From: WHSV01 sp050694055
GTDB taxonomy: Bacteria; Actinomycetota; CADDZG01; WHSQ01
Reading direction: 5' to 3'
Assembly: GCA_050694055.1 (NCBI GenBank)
Contig: JBOGWX010000150.1
Coordinates: 1 to 19,274 of the forward strand
Length of the DNA stretch: 19,274 nucleotides
The notes under the pieces were generated by a model, which was given only the letters and a program-made list of their open reading frames with translations, was not told the DNA's origin and did no database searches. The translations under genes and the position numbers were made by a program. This document shows, piece after piece, positions 13,686 to 19,274 of this stretch; the first letter of the stretch is position 1; every line of letters begins with the position of its first letter.

Positions 13686-15247
13686 ACCGGCTCCTCCCCG
13701 CCCGCGCGCGCCGCCTCGAAGTCGCTCTCGGCCTGGTTGCGCTCGGTGGGCAACTCGTGCTTCGCGACCCTTCCCGTCGGCGTATGGGGCAACTCGTCAA
13801 CTGCCTCGAGATAGCGCGGCACCTTGAAGGAAGCGAGTCGTTCGGCGGTGAAGTCGCGCAGCTCGGCGAGCGACACGCCGGCCCCCTCCATGAGCACGAC
13901 GAAGGCCTTGACCTCGTCCTCCGTGAGCTCGGACGGAACGCCGATCACCGCGGCCTCTTCGACGCCGGGGTGTGCTTCCAGCACCGCCTCGACCTCGACG
14001 GGCGAGAGGTTCTCGCCCCGCCTGCGAATGAGCTCCTTTCTTCGTCCCACGAACGTAAAGGTGCCGTCGCCGTTGACTCGGACGATGTCTCCGGTGCGCA
14101 ACCAACCGTCGGACAGAACCTTGCGAGTCTCGTCGGGCATGCCGTAGTAACCGCGCATGACGGCCGGATTCTTCAGCTCGAGCTCCCCCGTCTCGCCCGC
14201 ATCCACAGTGCGTCCGTTCTCGACGACCCGAGCGTGATTGATCGCGCCGAGCGTGGGGTGCTGGCGCGGACTGCCCAGAGACCCGTAAGGGCGTGTGCCG
14301 CGCTTCCAGATCAGCCCGTAGGGGCTCTCCGAAAGCGCGTAGCCGCACACGACCTCGAGACCGAAGCGACGCTCGATGGCGAGGTGGCGATCCTTCGGGG
14401 GCGACGGCCCCGTGTAACAGAGCCTCAACGGGTTGTCGGCATCGTCATCCCGTTCGGGCTGGCGCATCAAGATTTCGACCATGGCCCCGATCGCGTTGAA
14501 CTCCGTCGCCCCGTAGCGCCGGGCGGCCGCGAGGAACCCGCTGCCGGAGAAACGAGGCAGAAGCACCAGTCCCGCTCCCGCACCAACCGAGCCCAGCACC
14601 GAATAAGCGGGAGCGTTGACGTGAAACAGGGGAAGCGAAGTCATCAATCGATCGGCTTCCGTAAGGCCCAACCAGAAGGGAAAGCCCACCCCGGCCATCG
14701 CATAGGCGCGCTGGGTCTGCATCACGAGCTTGGAGCGGCCGGTGGTGCCCGAGGTCGGAATCATCACGGCGACGTCCTCGGGACGAGCCACAGACGAAGT
14801 CGCGTCGGCTCGAGCGGCGGACGCGAGCTCCTCGGCCAGAACGAAGCGCGCTGCGGGAGACTGCGCGCGTAGGGCAGTCTCGGCCACCTCACGAAGCTGG
14901 GCGTCGCTCACCACGACGTGGGGCTGCACCTGACCGATGAGTCCGGTGAGCTCGTCGGCGCTGCCGGCCGGATTGACTGCCACCAGGGTCGCACCCAGAT
15001 GCACGGCCGCGAACCAGGTGAAGAGGTAGTCGGGAGAGTTGCGCGTGGTCGCGAGCACCCGCGTCTCCCGGCCCCCTCCCAGCTCCGCAAGCGCGTGAGC
15101 GGTCGCGCCGATCCGCTCGTGTGCCTGCTCGTAGGTCCAGGTCGAGTCCTCGAAGAAGAGCCAGGGCTTGGACGGAGCATGCTCCACCGCAGCCTCGAAG
15201 AGAGCCGGGATCGTCTCGGTGACCGACTTCCCGGCAAGTGGCCCCAT
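13682..15247 (-). CDS. AMP-forming acyl-CoA ligase (CaiC/FadD-like)
   Basis: This is a 521-residue ANL-superfamily adenylate-forming enzyme. The core motifs are present: P-loop PTSGTTGRSK (164-173), GYALSESPYG (302-311) in the aromatic/acidic A5 position, GWLRTGDI (381-388), RRKELIRRRGENLSPVEVE (402-420), and the C-terminal TPTGRVAKHEL with the catalytic Lys496. It activates a carboxylic acid to an acyl-CoA through an acyl-AMP. CaiC-like ligases act on carnitine-type or short polar acids, but specificity is not readable here. ATG at 15247 is the start. It overlaps the TGA of the HxlR gene (TGATG), and upstream in-frame codons are shadow sequence of that gene. It is the third gene of the operon. 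Confidence 0.92.
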   Translation of the reverse strand: MGPLAGKSVTETIPALFEAAVEHAPSKPWLFFEDSTWTYEQAHERIGATAHALAELGGGRETRVLATTRNSPDYLFTWFAAVHLGATLVAVNPAGSADELTGLIGQVQPHVVVSDAQLREVAETALRAQSPAARFVLAEELASAARADATSSVARPEDVAVMIPTSGTTGRSKLVMQTQRAYAMAGVGFPFWLGLTEADRLMTSLPLFHVNAPAYSVLGSVGAGAGLVLLPRFSGSGFLAAARRYGATEFNAIGAMVEILMRQPERDDDADNPLRLCYTGPSPPKDRHLAIERRFGLEVVCGYALSESPYGLIWKRGTRPYGSLGSPRQHPTLGAINHARVVENGRTVDAGETGELELKNPAVMRGYYGMPDETRKVLSDGWLRTGDIVRVNGDGTFTFVGRRKELIRRRGENLSPVEVEAVLEAHPGVEEAAVIGVPSELTEDEVKAFVVLMEGAGVSLAELRDFTAERLASFKVPRYLEAVDELPHTPTGRVAKHELPTERNQAESDFEAARAGGEEPV

Positions 15248-15597
15248 CAACGCGGCCGAAGCCGAGCGGGCTCCGCAGGAGCCACCCAGTCGTGTGCCCA
15301 GCGCTCGAGCTCGGTTATCACCGCCTCGAGCGCGCGGCCCTTGTCCGTTACCTCGTAGCTCACGCCGACCGGTTGCGTCGACTCGACGCGCCGGGTGATG
15401 ATGCCCTCGGCCTCGAGCTCTTTGAGTCGCAGCGAGAGCGACCGGTCCGAGATCTCGGGGATGTGCGCCGTAATCTCCGAGAAGCGCAGCGGCCGGTACA
15501 TGACCGCGCGCAGGATCGTGCCGCTCCACCTCTTGCCGACCAGCTCGATGGCCTTTTGAAAGTGAGGGCAGAACTCTTTGTCGGGGCTGGAGGCCAT
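15247..15597 (-). CDS. HxlR/DUF24-family transcriptional regulator
   Basis: This 116-residue winged-helix MarR-like regulator carries the HxlR signature: ELVGKRWSGTILRAV (18-32), LRFSEITAHIPEISDRSLSLRLKELEAEG, and VSYEVTDKGRAL. Cys10, in EFCPHFQKAIEL, matches the conserved N-terminal cysteine used for thiol sensing of quinones and other electrophiles in YodB/CatR/HypR-like members. It starts two bases after the stop of the dioxygenase gene and its stop overlaps the start of the CoA ligase, so it very probably controls its own operon from the promoter upstream of 16523. Whether it represses or activates cannot be told from sequence. Confidence 0.92.
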   Translation of the reverse strand: MASSPDKEFCPHFQKAIELVGKRWSGTILRAVMYRPLRFSEITAHIPEISDRSLSLRLKELEAEGIITRRVESTQPVGVSYEVTDKGRALEAVITELERWAHDWVAPAEPARLRPR

Positions 15598-15599
15598 GT

Positions 15600-16523
15600 C
15601 TAGCCTCGTGACTCGGCTCTGGGATCCGGCAACGGCGTTAGGACATCCTGCAGCTTGTCGCGCAGGTGCTCGTAGTCGGGAGGAAGCGCCAGGCGCTCAC
15701 CTAGGGTTTCCACCGGTTCGTCGACTGCGAAGCCCGGGCCGAGCGTTGCGATCTCGAACAACACTCCGGATGGTTCGCGGAAGTAGATCGACTTGAAGTA
15801 GTAGCGGTCGATGATCGGAGTGGCGTCGGCGCCGGCGCCCACGACGCGCCTGCGCCATTCCGCGTGCTCCTCCATCGGAGATGCCCACGCAACATGGTGC
15901 ACGGTGCCCGCCCCGCTCGAGCCTGGCCGATCCGGTGCCTCGTCATAGATGTAGAAGGAGCCACGCTGCTCGCCGCGCGCGGTCCATGAGGAGTCCGACT
16001 CGCGTGCGAAGTTGACGGCCGACTCGAGAAAGTCGGCGCTCGCGCTGGGGACGTTCGTGTACACGCGCACTCCGTCGAATCCCTGCAGCGCGAACTCCTC
16101 CGGAATCTCGGGATGGCGTGCGCTCAGCGGCTCGTCGCTCGTTTCGACCACCGCGAGCTCGAGACCGAGTCCCTCCGGATCGTCGAAACGAAGCTTCGGG
16201 CCGTGGCGCTCGGTGGTGACTCCGCGCGCCTCGAGGCGCTGGGCCCAGAATTCGAGTGCGTCTTCCGACCCGACCCGCCACGTGATGCGGTGGACCATGC
16301 CCGCACCGGCGCGACCTCTAGACGCCCTCGGGTACTCGAAGAAGGTGATATCGGAGCCCGCTCCGCCCTCTTCGTCTGCATAGAAGAGGTGATAGACGGT
16401 CGGGTCGTCCTGGTTGACCGACTTCTTGACGAGCCTGAGCCCCAGGGTGTCTGAGTAGAACCTCACGTTTCGGGGCGCGTCGCCCGTTATCGCGGTGATG
16501 TGGTGAATTCCTTCCAGCTTCAT
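15600..16523 (-). CDS. Two-module VOC ring-cleaving-dioxygenase-like protein (MhqO/MhqA type)
   Basis: This 307-residue protein is two tandem VOC modules of the kind annotated as MhqO/MhqA-like ring-cleaving dioxygenases. The N-terminal module begins MKLEGIHHITAITGDAPRNV and includes FYSDTLGLRLVKKSVNQDD. The C-terminal module includes GTVHHVAWA and GVLFEIATLGPGF. Candidate metal ligands are His8, His210 and Glu257. In Bacillus, relatives take part in hydroquinone/quinone resistance; here the pairing with an HxlR regulator supports a similar electrophile or aromatic-compound role by inference. GAGGAGG lies four bases before the ATG. It is the first gene of the five-gene minus-strand operon. 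Confidence 0.88.
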   Translation of the reverse strand: MKLEGIHHITAITGDAPRNVRFYSDTLGLRLVKKSVNQDDPTVYHLFYADEEGGAGSDITFFEYPRASRGRAGAGMVHRITWRVGSEDALEFWAQRLEARGVTTERHGPKLRFDDPEGLGLELAVVETSDEPLSARHPEIPEEFALQGFDGVRVYTNVPSASADFLESAVNFARESDSSWTARGEQRGSFYIYDEAPDRPGSSGAGTVHHVAWASPMEEHAEWRRRVVGAGADATPIIDRYYFKSIYFREPSGVLFEIATLGPGFAVDEPVETLGERLALPPDYEHLRDKLQDVLTPLPDPRAESRG

Positions 16524-16660
16524 AGTGCCTCCTCAACGCGTGCATCCGGCGGACCATCCGTCGCAACCGCTACTAATCTCTTGTAAGTAACTATAACCAG
16601 TGGCACAATCTTCCCCTAAGAGCATCGCCGAAGCGCCGTGCGATTACCAAGGGGGACAGC
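16524..16660. promoter_or_regulatory. Divergent promoter region with candidate HxlR operator
   Basis: This 137-base region separates the operon from the mycothiol-type enzyme. It holds an AT-rich patch (16571-16597) in an otherwise GC-rich context, centred on the dyad CTT-GT-AAG (16580-16587) with imperfect extensions. On the minus strand it reads TTACTTACAAGAGATTA, the sort of short dyad bound by HxlR/DUF24 regulators. TATAGT on the minus strand (16590-16595) could be a -10 box for the operon. AAGGGGGA at about 16650-16657 is the ribosome site of the plus-strand gene. The operator call is inference. Confidence 0.4.
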
Positions 16661-17506
16661 ATGCCGACGACCGAGCAGGACGCCACCCGGGCGCAGTGGG
16701 ACGCCACCAACTTCGCCGCCAAGGACAACCTCCTGAGAGTGGTGCGCGAGGAGGCCGAGAGCTTCTTCGACCTTTCGGAGAAACCGGAGAACTGGGACTC
16801 GCCGACGCCCGCCGGCCACTGGCAGGTGCGCGATCTCGTAGCCCACCTCGTCGACACGACCGAGGGCTACATCGAACGCTTCGAGACCACGCGCGCCGGA
16901 GACACCGCCGAGCCTCTGGCCCCCCTGACCGAGATGGCCGCCACCGCTGACCGGCGAGCTCGAGCATTGCGTGACGTTCCCCAAGACGAGCTGATGGCGC
17001 GTCTGCACGACGACTTCGGCCGGGCGATGAAGATGTTCGAGGAGGTCGACGAGCAGGGCTGGGGCGGCATGCTCATCACCCACGCTTACATGGGACCCGT
17101 TCCGGCCTTCTTCTATCCCATCGGTCAGCTCATGGACTACGGCGTGCACGGCTGGGACCAGCGTGAGGGCCTGGGCATGCGTCACTTCTTGAGCGCCGAC
17201 GCCGCCGACCTGCTGGTCCCCTTCATGTTCGTGCTGTGGCAGGCAACGACCGACGTCTCACGCCTCGAGGGCGACGCGCTCGAGGTCGGAGTGCGCGTCT
17301 CCGGGCGCAACGCCGGCACCTTCCGCGTGACCTGCAGCGCTGAGGGAATGGCCTACGAGCCCGGGTCGGCGGACGACCTGCCGGTCCTGATCGATTTCGA
17401 TCCCGCGAGCCTAGTGCTCACGGCGTTCGGTCGCGCGCGCTCCGGAACCCCGTACGGCGATCTCGATGCCGCGCGCCGCTTCGCAGGATTGTTCTTCAGG
17501 ATCTAG
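16661..17506 (+). CDS. Mycothiol-dependent enzyme of the maleylpyruvate isomerase (MDMPI/DinB) family
   Basis: This is a 281-residue protein with an N-terminal MDMPI_N/DinB four-helix domain. It shows PTPAGHWQVRDLVAHLVDT (49-67, His62) and QLMDYGVHGWDQREGLG (156-172, with His163 and Asp165). These residues resemble the metal-binding histidines and the DxxxHxWD motif of mycothiol-dependent isomerases and S-transferases. The C-terminal about 90 residues form the SCP2-like/MDMPI_C-type end. The substrate is unknown. The AAGGGGGA ribosome site supports the ATG. It is divergent from the dioxygenase/HxlR operon and may be co-controlled, which would join low-molecular-weight thiol chemistry to electrophile sensing. 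It ends directly at a pseudogene boundary. Confidence 0.85.
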   Translation: MPTTEQDATRAQWDATNFAAKDNLLRVVREEAESFFDLSEKPENWDSPTPAGHWQVRDLVAHLVDTTEGYIERFETTRAGDTAEPLAPLTEMAATADRRARALRDVPQDELMARLHDDFGRAMKMFEEVDEQGWGGMLITHAYMGPVPAFFYPIGQLMDYGVHGWDQREGLGMRHFLSADAADLLVPFMFVLWQATTDVSRLEGDALEVGVRVSGRNAGTFRVTCSAEGMAYEPGSADDLPVLIDFDPASLVLTAFGRARSGTPYGDLDAARRFAGLFFRI

Positions 17507-17509
17507 CGC

Positions 17510-17757
17510 GGCGTCGTCGGAGGGATCGACCGAGGCGCGGTGAAGCGCGCGGCGAGGATCGCGCCGTAGATCCGGGGTCTCGAGGGAGCGGGGCATCATC
17601 TCGAGCCACAAGTCGCCGTCCTTGAAGGTCGCCTCGATCCCACTGAACCAAGGAGAGCCGTCGTTCCGGAGCGTCGCCAAGGTCTTGTGACGGTGCGCCT
17701 CGAACCGCGCTCGAGCTGCGTCGGCCCACCTCGGTGTTCCTTGTCAGCCGAACGCAT
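17510..17757 (-). pseudogene. Remnant of a PPOX-family (pyridoxamine 5'-phosphate oxidase-like) gene
   Basis: The minus strand encodes PRWADAARARFEAHRHKTLA and then TLRNDGSPWFSGIEATF, DGDLWLEMMP and DLRRDPRRALHRASVDP, the recognisable N-terminal half of a PPOX-class protein that is normally about 140-150 residues. The in-frame upstream codon is TGA. The only good start, ATG at 17755-17757 with GGAGGAG before it, is in a different frame, so a frameshift separates start and body. Homology stops near 17510, and the frame then runs as antisense of the mycothiol-type gene. The C-terminal half is missing. It is a decayed, 3'-truncated gene, unrelated in position to the intact PPOX gene at 8980. Confidence 0.65.
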
Positions 17758-17810
17758 CAGCTCCTCCGCTTCGAGCTGGTGGAACGGCGGTGGTCCAGCG
17801 CGAGGCGCAC

Positions 17811-18668
17811 TCAGTGGCGACGAGCCGCCCAGGCGGTCCGGCTGCCACGGACGGTCAGGTCGCGGCGGCGCAGGAGAGCGTCGGGATGGTCGTCCGCCAA
17901 GAGGCGGTCGAGGGCGTCGAGGTCGTCGGTGGCCAGCTGGCCGCCGAGCGCGGAGCGGATGCGGTGCAGGTAGGCGTGCGCGTAGCGGCCGGTACTCGGC
18001 GTCGCCGGGTTCGCCTCGATGGTGAAGCTGCGCTGCTCGGCGATCTTGAAGCCGGCGCGCTCCATGTGGGGCCGCCAGTTCGGGTGCGAGTTCCAGTCCG
18101 CCTGCGCCAAGGCCTCGTGACAGCGTGACTCCAGGCCGGGTCGGCCCATCCCGATGTCGTCGGGCAGGAAGCGTGGCAGGTCGTCCATCTCGATGACCAC
18201 CAACAAGCCGCCGGGATTCAGCGCGGCGTAGACGTCGCGGAACACCCGGTCGGGGTCCGCGACCTCGTGCAACGACGAGGCAGCCCACACAACGTCCACC
18301 GCACCGACCCCGGGCCAGGCGACGTCCAAGTCGGCCTGCACGACCCGCAGCCGATCAGCCAGCCCCTGCCCACGCGCCGCCGCTCGGAGACGGTCGAGCA
18401 TCAACGCCGACCTATCGATCGCGACCACCTCGGCCGCGCTGAAGTGCCGTGCAAGCGCCAGGCTGCCGGTGCCCGTTCCCGCACCCACGTCGACGACCGT
18501 GCGCGGAACGTCCGGAGCGTGCTGCCCGACCCACTCGGTCACCTCGTCCAGATACGAGCCGAACACCTCTGCGTCCAGCTCCAGCAAGTCCGCCAGCCCG
18601 GCCTCGCCGTGGTGTACCTGCCGACCGGCGGGTTGATAGTGGCGGCAGTGCTGAGCGTGGTGTGCCAT
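17811..18668 (-). CDS. Class I SAM-dependent methyltransferase
   Basis: This 285-residue protein has a His-rich N-terminus (MAHHAQHCRHYQPAG), then a helix SYLDEVTEWVGQHAP. Motif I is VVDVGAGTGTGSLALARHF, followed by VVAIDRSALMLDRLR, VVQADLDVAWPG, and DVVWAASSLHEVADP with GGLLVVIEMDDLPRFLP after it. This is a complete Rossmann methyltransferase; the substrate is unknown. ATG at 18668 is chosen because further upstream in-frame sequence runs through the divergent regulator's promoter and lacks protein-like content. GAGGG lies only one base before the ATG, and a TACGGT box nearby makes a leaderless or very short leader transcript possible. It is divergent from an XRE-cupin regulator that probably controls it. 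Confidence 0.88.
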   Translation of the reverse strand: MAHHAQHCRHYQPAGRQVHHGEAGLADLLELDAEVFGSYLDEVTEWVGQHAPDVPRTVVDVGAGTGTGSLALARHFSAAEVVAIDRSALMLDRLRAAARGQGLADRLRVVQADLDVAWPGVGAVDVVWAASSLHEVADPDRVFRDVYAALNPGGLLVVIEMDDLPRFLPDDIGMGRPGLESRCHEALAQADWNSHPNWRPHMERAGFKIAEQRSFTIEANPATPSTGRYAHAYLHRIRSALGGQLATDDLDALDRLLADDHPDALLRRRDLTVRGSRTAWAARRH

Positions 18669-18717
18669 GCCCTCAACCGTAGCCCATGTTCTGCGTCTAG
18701 AGCATAGACTCTTGCTT
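18669..18717. promoter_or_regulatory. Divergent promoter with GTCTA-N5-TAGAC operator candidate
   Basis: The 49-base gap between the methyltransferase and the XRE-cupin gene contains a perfect inverted repeat, GTCTA (18695-18699) and TAGAC (18705-18709), separated by GAGCA. TAGACT (18705-18710) could be the -10 of the plus-strand gene, only seven bases before its ATG, which would give a leaderless mRNA. TATGCT or TACGGT could serve the minus gene. An autoregulated operator overlapping both promoters is the natural reading. Confidence 0.5.
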
Positions 18718-19274
18718 ATGACGCAAGAAGTCGCCTTGGACGCCGTGATCCGCCAGCGCATCCGCGGCCTGCGACTGGCCCGCGGCTGGTCACTGGACGC
18801 CCTCGCCGCCCGCTGCTATCTCAGCCCATCCACTCTGAGTCGCATCGAGACCGGGCACCGCAGGATCGCCCTCGACCAGCTGTTCCCCATCGCGCGTGCG
18901 CTCGACACCACACTCGATCAGCTCGTCGAGTCCGCCGACGACGAGGACGTCGTGATCCGACCGCAGCCTGCTCACATGCGAGGGGTGACGACCTGGCTCC
19001 TGTCCCGCGAACGCACTCTCCACGGCGTGACCGTGGCGAAGATGCGCATCACCACCGAACGGCCGCCCGGATCAGAGCAGCTGAGTGTGCACCCCGGCCG
19101 CGAGTGGTTCACCGTTCTGTCTGGCACAGTCCGCCTGCACCTGGGTGAACGAACCATCCTGGTCCAACCAGGCGACGCGGCCGAGTTCTCGACCATGGTC
19201 CCGCACGCCATCGGCGCTCATGACGGTCCCGTAGAGATCCTCACCCTCTTCGACCACGACGGGGAGCGTGCCCA
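18718..19274 (+). CDS. XRE-family regulator with C-terminal cupin domain (partial, runs off window)
   Basis: From the ATG at 18718 the frame stays open to the window edge (185 codons, no stop). Residues about 10-70 are a Cro/CI helix-turn-helix: IRQRIRGLRLARGWSLDALA, then CYLSPSTLSRIETGHRRI. Residues about 105-180 are a small cupin barrel, with HPGREWFTVLSGTVRLHLGE and VQPGDAAEFSTMVPHAIGA. XRE-cupin proteins sense small ligands and repress adjacent genes. The usual length is about 185-195 residues, so only a few C-terminal residues are missing. No Shine-Dalgarno sequence is evident, which agrees with leaderless initiation. It is divergent from the methyltransferase gene. Confidence 0.88.
   Translation, partial: MTQEVALDAVIRQRIRGLRLARGWSLDALAARCYLSPSTLSRIETGHRRIALDQLFPIARALDTTLDQLVESADDEDVVIRPQPAHMRGVTTWLLSRERTLHGVTVAKMRITTERPPGSEQLSVHPGREWFTVLSGTVRLHLGERTILVQPGDAAEFSTMVPHAIGAHDGPVEILTLFDHDGERA

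Noticed and set aside
13757..14872. A 371-codon plus-strand open frame opposite the acyl-CoA ligase
   Set aside because: It is a shadow frame of the ANL ligase, with no recognisable motif or Shine-Dalgarno sequence.
15248..15529. An N-terminal extension of the acyl-CoA ligase by 94 residues
   Set aside because: This stretch is the HxlR gene read in another frame. The ATG at 15247, overlapping the HxlR stop, gives the normal ligase N-terminus.
17596..18288. A 230-codon minus-strand open frame overlapping the methyltransferase and PPOX remnant
   Set aside because: It is an alternate-frame, Arg/Pro-rich shadow. The methyltransferase motifs are in the other minus frame.

Overview
The window looks like a chromosomal segment of a high-GC actinobacterium, perhaps a deep-branching or metagenome-derived lineage. 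Three things point there: a mycothiol-dependent (MDMPI-fold) enzyme, a PPOX-class F420-type oxidoreductase, and an ECF sigma factor of the SigG kind that is common in Actinobacteria. GTG and TTG starts are frequent. No rRNA, tRNA, CRISPR array or intact insertion sequence was seen.

Left part (1-4200): a gene-poor border (1-461) holds two doubtful fragments. It is followed by a cytoplasmic BtuF-like cobalamin-binding-fold protein, a single-domain VOC/glyoxalase protein, a class I SAM methyltransferase broken by a one-base frameshift, and a STAS-domain protein. The 3' end of the STAS gene overlaps, in convergent orientation, the 3' end of the SigG-like ECF sigma factor gene.

Middle part (4200-9400): a secreted subtilisin-like protease with a C-terminal WTGSR tandem repeat is followed, with no gap, by a membrane-bound GAF-GGDEF-EAL cyclic-di-GMP enzyme. 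A 16-bp perfect palindrome and a hairpin lie in the protease leader. Divergent from the protease is an F420/flavin PPOX-fold oxidoreductase.

Right-centre (9400-17500): a berberine-bridge-type FAD oxidase lies downstream of a tightly packed five-gene minus-strand operon. In transcription order the operon encodes a two-module ring-cleaving-type VOC dioxygenase, an HxlR/DUF24 regulator with the N-terminal redox-type cysteine, an AMP-forming acyl-CoA ligase, a short citrate-synthase/citryl-CoA-lyase-like protein and an aconitase-like protein. The genes are 2 bp apart or overlap by 1-4 bp. By eye, the aconitase-like protein lacks one of the three [4Fe-4S]-ligating cysteines, and the citrate-synthase-like protein lacks two canonical catalytic residues. 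The trio of hydro-lyase, CoA ligase and carbon-carbon lyase could form an undescribed route for a citrate-like acid under electrophile control; this is the most interesting candidate system here. A mycothiol-dependent-type enzyme is transcribed divergently from it.

Right end (17500-19274): a PPOX pseudogene remnant abuts the mycothiol gene. It is followed by a SAM methyltransferase divergent from an XRE-cupin regulator that runs off the window, with a 15-bp inverted repeat (GTCTA-N5-TAGAC) in the 49-bp region between them.
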